DNA of 54,108 bases from Terrisporobacter petrolearius (GCF_020748185.1 NZ_JAHZMO010000021.1:1-54108), one strand, 5' to 3'; counted from the stretch's first letter, positions 9,064 through 18,398 are shown. The notes: a model not told the origin generated them from the sequence alone. Numbers and translations: made by a program.

Positions 9064-10933
9064 CTCCTGGAATGAAAATTTTAAGGCTCCTTTTGGAGCC
9101 TTAGATGTTAACCAGGGAGCTGATATTAAAGTCAGTGCTAACAAAGAGGTATACAGTATTTGTTTAGTAATAACAAAAGAAGATAAAAATTTAAATAGTA
9201 AAGAAATAAGACGAATTTTATTGAATAAAAAAGAAGAGCATATATACCAATGTAAAATAGGGCCATTACTAATTCCTGCAGTATACTATTATTATTTTGA
9301 GGTTGAAGTTAAACAGGATGGGAATAATGAAAAATTATTTTATGGAAAAATGAAGCAAAATGGTGAAATATGTGAATATGATTTTGACAACATAAATAAA
9401 TATCAATTAACAGTATATGAAGAAAGTAAGGTCCCAACTTGGTTTAAGGAAGGTATTTTATATCATATATTTATAGATAGATTCAATAATGGTAATAGAA
9501 CTGGTAAACCAAGCAATCCAAAGAAAAATAGTTTTATATATGCAAATTGGGAAGACGATCCAATGTATATAAAAGATGAAAATGGAGATATCATAAGATG
9601 GGATTTTTATGGAGGTAATCTTAGAGGGATTATTAACAAGTTAGGATATCTTAAAAAGCTTGGAGTAAGTATTATATATTTAAGTCCAGTTTTTGAATCA
9701 TCTAGCAACCATAAATACAATACAGGAGATTACAAAAAGATTGACCCTATGTTTGGTGATGAAGAAACATTTAAAGAGTTAATTAAAAAAGCTAATGCAA
9801 AGGGAATGTCTATAATACTTGATGGTGTATTTAGTCATACAGGTGCTGATAGTATTTATTTCAATAAGTTTAACAACTACTCTAGCAAAGGAGCCTATAA
9901 TGATGAAGACTCTCCTTACAGAAGTTGGTATACCTTTGATGATTCAAAGGTTGGGTACAAATGCTGGTGGGGAATTAAAGATTTACCAAATGTAGATGAA
10001 TTAGAACCTTCATATATGGATTACATAATTAAAGATGAAGAGAGTGTTTTAAATAAATGGACTAAAATTGGAGTTAAAGGATGGAGATTAGATGTAGTAG
10101 ATGAATTGCCAGATGAATTTGTAACTGAATTTAAAAAGGAGTTAAAAAACTCAAAGACCGATTCAGTTTTAATTGGAGAAGTTTGGGAAGATGCTTCTAA
10201 TAAAATTAGTTATGGACAACGTAGAAACTATCTTTTAGGAAAACAGCTTGATTCAGCTATGGGTTATCCATTTAGAAAAGGAATACTATCTTTCTTAAAG
10301 GGAGAAATAGCTTCATACGAACTTACTGATTTGTATATGGAAATGAAAGAAAACTATCCACCAGAGGCATTTAAGTCAAATTTAAATTTATTAGGGACTC
10401 ATGATGTTAAAAGAGTTAAAACAGAGCTTAATAATGATAAAGATATGATTAAACTTGCAGTATTAGCACAAATGACTTTCGAAGGGGTACCGTATATTTA
10501 TTATGGCGATGAAGCAGGTCTTGAAGGAGATAAAGACCCAGATAACAGAAGAACTTATCCATGGAAAAATGAAGATAATGAGATGATAGATTTTTATAGA
10601 AATTCTATTCAAACTAGATATAGGGTGAAATCATTATTAAATGGTGAAACTAATTTTATTTATACTAGGGATAATGATGTTTTTGCTTATGAAAGATCAC
10701 TTAATGAAAAAGAGGAAGATAATTGTTTAATAATTATAAATAGAAGTGAAGATTACAAATGCATAGATTTTGATTTTGGGTGTGATTTATTAGATGAAAT
10801 AGGAATAAAATATACTCCTGGTGATTATGGCGTTACTTTGGAAAAAGAAAATGGGAAATTCGTAGTAGATATTAAACCAAAATCTTTTATTATATTTAAA
10901 ATGAAAAATATTCAAAATGAATTATTTGAGTAA
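9035..10933 (+). CDS. GH13 alpha-glucan hydrolase (neopullulanase/maltodextrinase-like)
   Basis: This is a 633-aa GH13 enzyme with an N-terminal Ig-like extension of about 140 residues before the barrel. The barrel has YLSPVF, GVFSHTG, nucleophile D353 in GWRLDVVDE, acid E382 in IGEVWEDA, and D457 in LLGTHDVKR, so the catalytic triad is complete. There is no signal peptide, so it is intracellular. The architecture fits the cyclomaltodextrinase/neopullulanase/pullulan hydrolase group. In this operon it could trim or debranch phosphorylase limit dextrins. Three near starts exist (GTG 9032, ATG 9035, ATG 9041). AAAGGG at 9025-9030 suits either ATG, and I use 9035. It is the last gene before a strong terminator. 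Confidence 0.85.
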   Translation: MRMCKTISFNSWNENFKAPFGALDVNQGADIKVSANKEVYSICLVITKEDKNLNSKEIRRILLNKKEEHIYQCKIGPLLIPAVYYYYFEVEVKQDGNNEKLFYGKMKQNGEICEYDFDNINKYQLTVYEESKVPTWFKEGILYHIFIDRFNNGNRTGKPSNPKKNSFIYANWEDDPMYIKDENGDIIRWDFYGGNLRGIINKLGYLKKLGVSIIYLSPVFESSSNHKYNTGDYKKIDPMFGDEETFKELIKKANAKGMSIILDGVFSHTGADSIYFNKFNNYSSKGAYNDEDSPYRSWYTFDDSKVGYKCWWGIKDLPNVDELEPSYMDYIIKDEESVLNKWTKIGVKGWRLDVVDELPDEFVTEFKKELKNSKTDSVLIGEVWEDASNKISYGQRRNYLLGKQLDSAMGYPFRKGILSFLKGEIASYELTDLYMEMKENYPPEAFKSNLNLLGTHDVKRVKTELNNDKDMIKLAVLAQMTFEGVPYIYYGDEAGLEGDKDPDNRRTYPWKNEDNEMIDFYRNSIQTRYRVKSLLNGETNFIYTRDNDVFAYERSLNEKEEDNCLIIINRSEDYKCIDFDFGCDLLDEIGIKYTPGDYGVTLEKENGKFVVDIKPKSFIIFKMKNIQNELFE

Positions 10934-10941
10934 TTATAGAA

Positions 10942-10979
10942 AAAATGTGTAGATTATTGATAATCTACACATTTTAAAT
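10942..10979. terminator. bidirectional terminator closing the glg operon and facing ssb
   Basis: A perfect 15-bp stem (10942-10956 with 10961-10975) has a 4-nt loop. T runs lie on both sides depending on strand. It separates the plus-strand glg operon from the minus-strand ssb gene. Confidence 0.85.
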
Positions 10980-11005
10980 GGTTGAGTAAAGAAGGTGATC
11001 TTTTA

Positions 11006-11419
11006 TTAAAAAGGAATTTCACTTTCGGATATTTCACCATCAAAAACTTCATCTGTAAAGATTTCTTCATTATTAAAGGTATTTTCAGTATTATTATTTT
11101 GTTTAAAATCTATAAATCTAAACAAGTCACAGTTTACTGTGATAGATTTTTTATTTTCTCCGTTTGGAGATAAATATTTATCTACTTTAATTTTTCCCTC
11201 CATATAAACTAATCTACCCTTAGTCATATACTCGCTAAAAACTTCTGCTTGTCTATTCCATATTTCGCAATTAATAAAGTCAGTATCGTGTTCTCCTTGA
11301 GCATTTTTATAATTTCTATTAACTGCCAATGTGAATTTTGTAATAGGTATGTTTTTTTCACCTATATATTTTAAATCTGGATCTTGACATAATCTTCCTA
11401 CCAAAATAACTTTATTCAT
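11006..11419 (-). CDS. ssb: single-stranded DNA-binding protein
   Basis: This is an SSB-family OB-fold protein of 137 aa. It starts MNKVILVGRLCQDPDLKY, has the central strand TLAVNRNYKN and the region FINCEIWNRQAEVFSEYMTKG, and ends in the acidic tail with terminal IPF that recruits SSB partners. It is monocistronic. The ATG follows a GGAGG-type site (AAAACCTCC on the plus strand at 11420-11430). Clostridia often carry more than one ssb. Because it is not next to rpsF/rpsR, this is probably the accessory paralogue rather than the replication copy. Confidence 0.93.
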   Translation of the reverse strand: MNKVILVGRLCQDPDLKYIGEKNIPITKFTLAVNRNYKNAQGEHDTDFINCEIWNRQAEVFSEYMTKGRLVYMEGKIKVDKYLSPNGENKKSITVNCDLFRFIDFKQNNNTENTFNNEEIFTDEVFDGEISESEIPF

Positions 11420-11611
11420 TTAAAACCTCCATATTTTTATGTGATTTAGTACAATTATAGACAAACATAAGTTCGAATATACATATATTAAAAAGAAAAT
11501 TTTATTTTTTCGAATAAGGAAAAAAATGTAAAAAAGTGATATAATTAAAATAATGATGAGAGTTAAAATCTATGTTAATTTAATAGAGAATTGAAAATGA
11601 GGGGTTTTATT

Positions 11612-13489
11612 ATGAAAAAGGATATTTATAGAAAGATAATAAGAAATAGTAAAATAGCTTACTTAATAATAAATAGTAAAATGAATAATCATAATAAATA
11701 CATTGGCATAGAGGTATTGGAGCAAAACAAAGAATTTGAAAAAATTTTTAAGCTGTTAACAGAAAATAATGTATTTGAAAAAGAAGTAACAGAATTAATA
11801 GTAAATAATTGGATAAAAAATAAATTTAAAGGAGAAGAATTTGACCAATTTGTAAATGATATAATTAAAAATAGTCATAAGAATATAGAGCATACAGTTG
11901 AGATAAATAATAAAACTGTAATTATGGATATATATTATTTAGAAGAGTATTTCATAGTAGTATTTTCAATGAGTTATAATATGAGTTATGATGAAGAAGA
12001 TTTCATAATATATAATTGGGCAAAAGATTTAAATGGAGTATATATAGATGTGTGCCCAAATTGTAATGATTCAAAATTAAAGGATAAAAAAACAACTACT
12101 GGAAAAAGAGACTTAGACTTATGGGAAATGTCTGATGTTAGGAAATTTAGACAACAAGAAAATAACGTAATATCAAATAGAAATGTAAAAACTTTCTACC
12201 AAACATTAAGAAAAAAAGACGGTACTAAAATTTATTTAGAATCAACCATATGGCCTATAATAGATGATAATGATAATATAATAGGAACAAGAGGCTTTAG
12301 TGTAGAAATTAATGATAAGTTAGTTTTTGAAAAAAGCTTAGAACAAAATGAAGAAAATTTTAGAGAGATAACTAAGTATTCTGATTCAGTGTTTATTATT
12401 AGAGATAAGGAGAGGGCAACTTATGTTAGTCCTGCCTTTAGAAATGTATTTGAAGATAGCCCAGAAGATTTATATAAAGATTTTGACAAGTTATATGAAT
12501 ATTTTAAAAGAGCAGAATGGAATGATCAAAATATAGATTATGAATTTGATGAATGTAACGAAGGCACTGGAAAAGTTAAATTAGATAATGGAAAAGAAAA
12601 ATGGATTTGGTATAAATTTTTGCCAATAAAAGACTCAAAAGGAAATATATCAAAAAGAGTAGGTATTTTAACTGATGTAACAGAAAAAAAGAGGATAGAA
12701 GAAGAAAAAAATCAACTTAAATTAGATTTTTTTGCAAATTTATCTCATGAATTGAGGACGCCAATCAATCTTATATCGAGCACAATTCAACTTATCAAAT
12801 TAAATTTAACAAAATTATCACCACAAGACGCTAATAAATTTTATAAATATATGGATATAATGGAGATGAATAGCCTAAGGCTTGTGAGGCTTATAAATAA
12901 TTTATTAGATTCAACACGAGTTGAGGCAGGATATATTAGTTTTAATCCTATTAACGCAGATATAGTAGCATTTATAGAGGATATATGTGAATCTATTGTG
13001 GAATTTACAGAATTTAATAGTATGCACTTAATTTTTGATACAAATGTTGAAGAAGAAGTAGTACTATTTGACCAAGATATTATAGAAAGAACTATGCTTA
13101 ATTTATTATCAAATGCAGTTAAATTTAATAAAAAAAATGGAAATATATATGTAAATTTATATATTAAAGAAGATATAATTAAAATTAGTGTAAAAGATGA
13201 GGGAATTGGAATACCAAAGGAAAAAGCTAATTGCATATTTGAAAGATTTGAACAAGTTGAAAGTAGAAATAGAATGGAAAAACAGGGAAGTGGTATAGGC
13301 CTATACTTGGTAAAATCTTTAGTAAGTTTGCATGGAGGAACTATTAATGTTAATAGTGAGGTTAATCAAGGAAGTGAATTTATAGTAGTTATACCTAGAG
13401 AATTATTAAATAATGGCGAAGAACTTATCATACAAAAAAAAGAAGAAGTAAGATATAACAGAGCAAATATAGAGTTTTCAGATATATAA
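11612..13489 (+). CDS. soluble PAS-domain sensor histidine kinase (orphan)
   Basis: This is a 625-aa kinase without transmembrane segments, so it senses a cytoplasmic signal. Two PAS-like regions precede the kinase, at about residues 130-230 and 245-360, the second ending in GILTDVTEKK. HisKA has H379 in NLSHELRTPIN. The ATPase domain shows NLLSNAVKFN, DEGIGIP and GSGIGLYLVKSL. No response regulator is adjacent. A longer reading from TTG 11591 is possible, but GAGGGG at 11599-11604 sits 7 nt before ATG 11612, so I choose that. The layout resembles orphan clostridial kinases that feed phosphate to Spo0A, but this sequence does not show its target. Confidence 0.88.
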   Translation: MKKDIYRKIIRNSKIAYLIINSKMNNHNKYIGIEVLEQNKEFEKIFKLLTENNVFEKEVTELIVNNWIKNKFKGEEFDQFVNDIIKNSHKNIEHTVEINNKTVIMDIYYLEEYFIVVFSMSYNMSYDEEDFIIYNWAKDLNGVYIDVCPNCNDSKLKDKKTTTGKRDLDLWEMSDVRKFRQQENNVISNRNVKTFYQTLRKKDGTKIYLESTIWPIIDDNDNIIGTRGFSVEINDKLVFEKSLEQNEENFREITKYSDSVFIIRDKERATYVSPAFRNVFEDSPEDLYKDFDKLYEYFKRAEWNDQNIDYEFDECNEGTGKVKLDNGKEKWIWYKFLPIKDSKGNISKRVGILTDVTEKKRIEEEKNQLKLDFFANLSHELRTPINLISSTIQLIKLNLTKLSPQDANKFYKYMDIMEMNSLRLVRLINNLLDSTRVEAGYISFNPINADIVAFIEDICESIVEFTEFNSMHLIFDTNVEEEVVLFDQDIIERTMLNLLSNAVKFNKKNGNIYVNLYIKEDIIKISVKDEGIGIPKEKANCIFERFEQVESRNRMEKQGSGIGLYLVKSLVSLHGGTINVNSEVNQGSEFIVVIPRELLNNGEELIIQKKEEVRYNRANIEFSDI

Positions 13490-13491
13490 GT

Positions 13492-13540
13492 ATAAACACA
13501 TTATTAATTAAAAATTAATAATGTGTTTATTTTTTTTTAT
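13492..13540. terminator. bidirectional terminator between the kinase gene and gtrA-like gene
   Basis: An 18-bp A/T-rich stem (13492-13509 with 13513-13530) is followed by a T9 run. It terminates both converging genes, and the right arm reaches the 3' end of the minus-strand gene. Confidence 0.85.
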
Positions 13541-13970
13541 CTGTGTGTTTAATAACTAATCTCATTAGAAAAAATACTGGAATAGTTGAGAAAATAGGTG
13601 CTATTATAGGAGCTATAGCTTTACTTAGACCAAATATGTTAACGAATGATAATATAACACCTAGATTTAAAGCATATTCAAATATATATACTAAGAAACT
13701 TAGTAAGTATTTTTTAAAAGAGTATTTTTTTTCTTTGAATGTGTATCTAGAATTTAAATAATAAGAAGCAGTAATGCTTATAACGCTTGTAATTGTATAT
13801 GCAATTAAATAATTGATTTTAAAAACTAGGTATAGAGTTAGGTAAAATAGCTGAGCAACTGCAAAATTTGCAGTACCAATAATATTAAATTTTATATACT
13901 CTATAATTTTATCTTTATATAGTTTAAACTTTTCTACAATTGTATTCTTTATGGCAAACACATCCTTCAC
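13527..13970 (-). CDS. GtrA-like membrane protein
   Basis: This is a 147-aa protein with four predicted membrane helices and the GtrA/DPMS flippase-like pattern: a short basic N-terminus, then FNIIGTANFAVAQLFYLTLYLVF, SVISITASYYLNSRYTF and two C-terminal helices. Family members move or help move undecaprenyl-linked sugars for surface glycosylation. No glycosyltransferase is adjacent, so the substrate is unknown. The start appears to be GTG. The upstream sequence contains a direct GGATGTGAA-type duplication, and a second GTG three codons in is about as good a candidate. Confidence 0.8.
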   Translation of the reverse strand: MKDVFAIKNTIVEKFKLYKDKIIEYIKFNIIGTANFAVAQLFYLTLYLVFKINYLIAYTITSVISITASYYLNSRYTFKEKKYSFKKYLLSFLVYIFEYALNLGVILSFVNIFGLSKAIAPIIAPIFSTIPVFFLMRLVIKHTDKKK

Positions 13971-14036
13971 ATCCTTCCCGTCTTTAAAAAAATAGTTATT
14001 TATATTCTATTTCATTTTATATCATTATTATGTTCA

Positions 14037-14073
14037 TTGACAAAATAAATATAAAGAACTATATTTATTTTGT
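14037..14073 (+). promoter_or_regulatory. promoter of mrp overlapped by a perfect 13-bp dyad
   Basis: TTGACA (14037-14042), 17 nt and TATATT (14060-14065) make a near-consensus sigma-A promoter. A perfect inverted repeat lies over it: arms 14040-14052 and 14061-14073 (left arm ACAAAATAAATAT) with an 8-nt spacer. The dyad covers both core elements, as expected for a repressor operator. It lies mostly upstream of the start point, so it is not simply an RNA terminator of mrp. Confidence 0.7.
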
Positions 14074-14105
14074 AGATATATCCATTATTAGGGGGGAAAA
14101 TAGAA

Positions 14106-14963
14106 ATGTCAAATTGTAATTCATGTCCATCAAATGGATCTTGTAATAAAGAGCAATCAAGTTGTTCAGTGGTTAATAATCCACTAAATAAAATTAATAA
14201 AATTATAGGTGTTATGAGTGGAAAAGGTGGAGTAGGAAAATCTACAGTATCAGCGCTTATAGCAAAAAATTTAGCTAAACAAGGATATAAAGTAGGTGTA
14301 TTAGATGCTGATATAACAGGTCCTAGTATACCAAGGCTTTTAGGTGTAGATAAGCAAAGAGCGAGAGCAACAGAAGAATTTATATATCCAGCAGTAACAG
14401 CGGATGGAATAAAAGTAATGTCTCTAAATTTATTAATAGAAAATGAAGAAGAACCTGTTATTTGGAGAGGTGCAATGGTATCTAATGCAGTAAAACAATT
14501 TTATACAGATGTTTTATGGGAAGAATTAGACTACCTTGTAATAGATATGCCTCCAGGAACAGGAGATGTGGCTTTAACAGTTATGCAATCAATTCCTATA
14601 AACGGTATAGTAATGGTTACGATACCTCAAGATATGGTATCGATGATAGTTACAAAGGCTGTTCATATGGTACAAAAGTTAGATATAGATGTTATAGGTG
14701 TAGTTGAAAATATGAGCTACATAACATGCCCAGACTGTGGTAAAAAGATTCAAATATTTAACGGAGAAAATAATAGAAAATTCCTTGATGATATGAATTT
14801 AGATCTATTAGGTCAATTACCAATGAATTCTGGAATAGGGAATGTATCTATAGGTGTTTATAAAGATGGTGATGAAGAAGTTGAAGGATTATTTAATCCT
14901 ATAGTAATAAATATGATTAAGTCATTAAAAGACAAAGAAAAAGAAGTGTCAGAGGCATTTTAG
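14106..14963 (+). CDS. Mrp/NBP35-type Fe-S cluster carrier ATPase
   Basis: This is a 285-aa ParA-like P-loop ATPase of the Mrp/ApbC/NBP35 family that delivers Fe-S clusters to target enzymes. The deviant Walker A GKGGVGKST is at residues 39-47. The cluster-bridging CxxC is C208/C211 (TCPDCGKK). Unlike short bacterial ApbC, it also has an N-terminal Cys set (C4, C7, C13, C20), like the NBP35-type N-terminal ferredoxin-like cluster site. GGGGGG lies just before the ATG. A 62-codon gene follows after 21 nt. A role in maturing the many Fe-S enzymes of an anaerobe, such as IorA nearby, is an inference. Confidence 0.9.
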   Translation: MSNCNSCPSNGSCNKEQSSCSVVNNPLNKINKIIGVMSGKGGVGKSTVSALIAKNLAKQGYKVGVLDADITGPSIPRLLGVDKQRARATEEFIYPAVTADGIKVMSLNLLIENEEEPVIWRGAMVSNAVKQFYTDVLWEELDYLVIDMPPGTGDVALTVMQSIPINGIVMVTIPQDMVSMIVTKAVHMVQKLDIDVIGVVENMSYITCPDCGKKIQIFNGENNRKFLDDMNLDLLGQLPMNSGIGNVSIGVYKDGDEEVEGLFNPIVINMIKSLKDKEKEVSEAF

Positions 14964-14984
14964 TTAAAAATAAGGAGCAAACCA

Positions 14985-15173
14985 ATGAAATTAGGCGATA
15001 TTTTTATGTTTAGTATTGATTTAGTTTTATTTACATATTTTACTGAAATGGCACTAAACACTACAAGTATGACCGTTAGGATAGTAACATGCTTTGTTAT
15101 GACAGCTGAAATATTCTTTATGAGGCAACATCTAAAAATGATGAAGCTATCTGCCCAAAAAAGAGAAGATTAA
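14985..15173 (+). CDS. small hypothetical membrane protein
   Basis: This 62-aa protein has one or two hydrophobic stretches (residues about 5-25 and 31-48) and a basic C-terminus (KMMKLSAQKRED). I do not recognise a family. A good AAGGAG lies 7-8 nt before the ATG. It is 21 nt downstream of the Mrp-type gene with a terminator right after it, so the two probably form one transcript. Confidence 0.65.
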   Translation: MKLGDIFMFSIDLVLFTYFTEMALNTTSMTVRIVTCFVMTAEIFFMRQHLKMMKLSAQKRED

Positions 15174-15214
15174 AAAATACACAGTTCAATATATTGAACT
15201 GTGTATTTTTTTTT
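15172..15214 (+). terminator. terminator after the mrp unit
   Basis: A perfect, almost loopless palindrome of about 20 bp per arm (core ACACAGTTCAAT) starts in A6 and ends in T9. It lies directly after the stop codon of the 62-codon gene. Confidence 0.88.
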
Positions 15215-15231
15215 AGATTATATAAAACCTA

Positions 15232-15262
15232 TTGACATTCCAGTTAATGGAAGGTTTATTAT
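15232..15262 (+). promoter_or_regulatory. MerR-type promoter: 19-bp spacer with centred dyad
   Basis: TTGACA (15232-15237) and TATTAT (15257-15262) are separated by 19 bp, longer than the normal 17. An imperfect 8-bp dyad lies between them, ACATTCCA (15235-15242) and TGGAAGGT (15248-15255), around GTTAA. Long spacers with a centred dyad are the hallmark of MerR-family activated promoters. The only MerR-type gene in the window (20.3 kb) lies in the same metabolic block. A TTTATT at 17-bp spacing is an alternative -10. Confidence 0.6.
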
Positions 15263-15317
15263 GATATTAGAGAATATTATGAATATAAAAATAGTGAAAT
15301 AAAATGGGGGTAATAAA

Positions 15318-16583
15318 ATGAAATTAAGTATGGTCGCAGACCACGCAAGATGGCCCAGAGAAAATGACATTATATTTAACTTATCTGAAAGAGCTCAAAA
15401 GGCAGAACAAAATATAGGTAAAGAAAACGTTATCAATGCTACTATTGGCGCATTGATGGATGATGATGGAAAGCTAATAACAATGAGTAGTGTTTTTGAA
15501 CAATTAAAATCATTGCCTAACAATGAAATATCTGCTTATGCTTCTATTGCAGGACAAGATGACTATAAAGAGGCTGTAAAAAAAGTTTGTTTTCAAGGTA
15601 ATGATCCAGATGGTTATGTAAGAGTTGTAGCTTCTCCAGGTGGAAGTGGTGCTATTAAATTAGCAATGTGGAACTATACTAATCCCAAGGATGTAATTTT
15701 GACTTCTGATTGGTACTGGAGTCCTTATGGAATTATAGGAGAGGAAGCTGGAAGGGGAGTTGCAAATTATAAACTATTTAATGATGAAGGAAGGTTCAAT
15801 ATTGAATCTTTTAAATCTAAATTCAAAGAAATTATAGATAAACAAGGAAATATATTTACGATAATTAATACTCCTGGTCATAATCCAACAGGATATACTG
15901 TGTCTGATGATGAGTGGGATGAAATATTAGATTTTGTAAAAGAAATTGCAAAGGATGAAAGTAAAAAAATAGTTTTATTTATAGATGTTGCATATATAGA
16001 TTTTGTTAAAGATGATATAGCAAGTAGAAAATTCTTTAAGAAATTTGGAAACTTGCCAGAAAATATATTATCAATAGTAGGTTTTAGTATGTCAAAAGGA
16101 TTTACTGCTTATGGAATGAGAATGGGAGCAGCCATAGGAATATCTGCAAGTGAAGATATGGCAGAAGAATTCTATTACTCACTAATGCATTCCTGTAGGG
16201 CTAATTGGTCTAATTGTAATAGAGGAGCAATGTCTATTCTTTCTCATTTAATTTCAGATGAGAAAAAGTACGCAGAATATAAAATTGAGAAAGATCAATA
16301 TAAAGATATGCTTGTTAAAAGAGCAGAAGCTTTTGTACAAGGTGCAAGAGAAGTAAACCTTGATATACTTCCATATAGAGATGGATTTTTTGTAAGTATA
16401 CCATGTAATAATTCAAAAGAAGTTTGTGAAGCACTTACTAAAGAAAATCTTTATTTAGTTCCCTTAAAGATGGGATTAAGATTTGCAGTATGCGCAGTAT
16501 CAGAAGAAAAGTGTAAAAAAGCTCCAAAGATTATAAAAGAAGTTTTTGAAAAAGTTAAGTCATTGGAAAAAAATTTAGTATAA
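15318..16583 (+). CDS. class I/II PLP aminotransferase
   Basis: This is a 421-aa fold-type I aminotransferase. Substrate-face motifs are present (NTPGHNPTGY), the PLP lysine lies in GFSMSKGFTAYGMRMG, and the phosphate-binding region SPGGSGAI is also visible. It starts at an ATG behind TGGGGGTAATAAA. The family includes aspartate and aromatic aminotransferases, and sequence alone does not fix the substrate. Its position 30 nt before iorA suggests it supplies the 2-oxoacid (indole-, phenyl- or hydroxyphenyl-pyruvate) that IorAB oxidises. Transcription probably comes from the MerR-type promoter at 15232. Confidence 0.85.
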   Translation: MKLSMVADHARWPRENDIIFNLSERAQKAEQNIGKENVINATIGALMDDDGKLITMSSVFEQLKSLPNNEISAYASIAGQDDYKEAVKKVCFQGNDPDGYVRVVASPGGSGAIKLAMWNYTNPKDVILTSDWYWSPYGIIGEEAGRGVANYKLFNDEGRFNIESFKSKFKEIIDKQGNIFTIINTPGHNPTGYTVSDDEWDEILDFVKEIAKDESKKIVLFIDVAYIDFVKDDIASRKFFKKFGNLPENILSIVGFSMSKGFTAYGMRMGAAIGISASEDMAEEFYYSLMHSCRANWSNCNRGAMSILSHLISDEKKYAEYKIEKDQYKDMLVKRAEAFVQGAREVNLDILPYRDGFFVSIPCNNSKEVCEALTKENLYLVPLKMGLRFAVCAVSEEKCKKAPKIIKEVFEKVKSLEKNLV

Positions 16584-16612
16584 AAAACATAAAAATAAGG
16601 GGGACTATTAAC

Positions 16613-18397
16613 ATGAAGAAATTAATGACAGGTAATGAGGCCATAGCTCGTGGCGCATACGAAGCTGGTGTGAAATATGCTTCAGCTTATCCGGGAACTC
16701 CAAGTACGGAAATATTAGAAAATATAGCTTTATATAAGGATGATATTCTTGCAGAATGGGCTCCAAATGAAAAAGTAGCAGTTGAGGCAGCAGCAGGAGC
16801 TTCAATAGCAGGGGCAAGAACTGTTGCATCTATGAAGCATGTAGGTTTGAATGTGGCGGCAGATCCATTGTTTACTGTAGCATATACAGGTGTAACTGGA
16901 GGATTTGTAATAATTACAGCAGATGAACCAGGGCAACATTCATCACAAAATGAGCAAGATAATAGAAACTATGCTAGAGCAGCCAAAATACCAATGTTTG
17001 AACCATCAACTAGCCAAGAAGCTAAAGATATGTTCAAGGAAGCATTTGAAATAAGTGAAAAATTTGATACGCCAGTTTTATATAGATTAACAACAAGACT
17101 ATGTCATTCAAAAGGGATAGTTGAGTGTAAAAATAGAACAGAAGTTGGAATAAAAGAGTATGTAAAAGATGCACCTAAATATGTTACAGTTCCTGCAAAC
17201 TCAAGAGTATTAAGAGGTAAGGTGGAAGAGAGACTTCATAATTTAGACAAATTCTCTAATGAGACAGATCTTAATTCTATTGAATTAAACGATACTAAAG
17301 TAGGAATTATTGCATCTGGTATGTGTATAAATTTTGCAAAAGAAGTGTTTGGAAAAGATGCATCTTATTTAAAACTAGGATTTACTTTCCCAATGCCAGA
17401 TGAAAAAATAAAAGAGTTTGCATCTAAGGTAGAAAAAATATATGTTATAGAAGAAAATGATGAGTTCATAGAAGAGCATGTTAAGGCTTTAGGAATAAAT
17501 TGTAATGGAAAGAATGTATTTCCATCATATGGAGAAATGACACCTGACGTTATAAGAAAAGCTATATATGGAAAAACATTTGATCATATAGAAACAAATG
17601 AAGAATTATTAGTTCCAAGACCACCAACATTCTGTGCTGGATGTCCGCATAGAGGTTTATTCTATGAGCTAGGAAAAAGAAAAGATGTAGTTATAACTGG
17701 AGATATAGGATGTTATACTCTAGGATTTGCACCACCATATAATGCAATGGACTGTGTAGTTTGTATGGGTGCATCTTTAGGTTCAGGACATGGAGCACAA
17801 CAAGTTTTCAACATGGTAGAAGGAAATAAGAAAAGAGTTGTAGGTGTGCTTGGAGATTCAACGTTTTTCCATACAGGAATAAATGGTCTTTTAGATATTA
17901 TTTATAACAATGGTAATGCAATATCAATAATATTAGATAATAGAATTACAGGTATGACAGGACATCAAGAAAATCCAGGTTCAGGCTTCAAATTACAAGG
18001 TGAACCAACTAATGAAATAAGTATAGAAGCAGTAGTTAAAGCTTGTGGTGTAAAAAATTTAAGAGTAATAAATCCAAATGATTTAAAAGAAGTAAATGAT
18101 GCTCTTGATTGGGCATTTGAAAATGAAGAGGCATCTGTAATCATTACAAGATGGCCATGTGCTCTTAAAAAATTCTCTAAAGAAGATATAGAAGAGTTTA
18201 ATAAGCCATTTACAACAAAATGCGAAGTTGTAGAAGATTTATGTATAGGATGTAAAAAATGTACTAAGACAGGATGTCCTGCAGTTTCATATAACAAAGA
18301 AACTAAAAAGGCAAAAATAGATAGAAATCAGTGTTTAGGATGTGATATATGTTCACAAGTATGTCCTAAAGAGGCAATAGTTAAGGAGGTAAAATAA
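16613..18397 (+). CDS. iorA: indolepyruvate:ferredoxin oxidoreductase, alpha subunit
   Basis: IorA binds thiamine diphosphate and Fe-S clusters and, with IorB, converts aryl pyruvates plus CoA to aryl-acetyl-CoA, CO2 and reduced ferredoxin. At 594 aa it has the N-terminal pyruvate-ferredoxin-oxidoreductase-like domain (SAYPGTPSTEI), the TPP domain with CAGCPHRG and GDIGCYTLGFAPP, and a C-terminal ferredoxin-like domain. The latter has two cluster motifs, C544/C547/C550/C555 and C574/C577/C580/C584. GGGGGAC precedes the ATG. The stop overlaps the spacing to iorB by only 1 nt, so the subunits are made in equal amounts. Confidence 0.96.
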   Translation: MKKLMTGNEAIARGAYEAGVKYASAYPGTPSTEILENIALYKDDILAEWAPNEKVAVEAAAGASIAGARTVASMKHVGLNVAADPLFTVAYTGVTGGFVIITADEPGQHSSQNEQDNRNYARAAKIPMFEPSTSQEAKDMFKEAFEISEKFDTPVLYRLTTRLCHSKGIVECKNRTEVGIKEYVKDAPKYVTVPANSRVLRGKVEERLHNLDKFSNETDLNSIELNDTKVGIIASGMCINFAKEVFGKDASYLKLGFTFPMPDEKIKEFASKVEKIYVIEENDEFIEEHVKALGINCNGKNVFPSYGEMTPDVIRKAIYGKTFDHIETNEELLVPRPPTFCAGCPHRGLFYELGKRKDVVITGDIGCYTLGFAPPYNAMDCVVCMGASLGSGHGAQQVFNMVEGNKKRVVGVLGDSTFFHTGINGLLDIIYNNGNAISIILDNRITGMTGHQENPGSGFKLQGEPTNEISIEAVVKACGVKNLRVINPNDLKEVNDALDWAFENEEASVIITRWPCALKKFSKEDIEEFNKPFTTKCEVVEDLCIGCKKCTKTGCPAVSYNKETKKAKIDRNQCLGCDICSQVCPKEAIVKEVK

Positions 18398-18398
18398 T

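Noticed and set aside
12841..13236. 131-codon antisense frame inside the orphan kinase gene
   Set aside because: Falls within a well-supported kinase domain on the other strand. No start signal or family resemblance.
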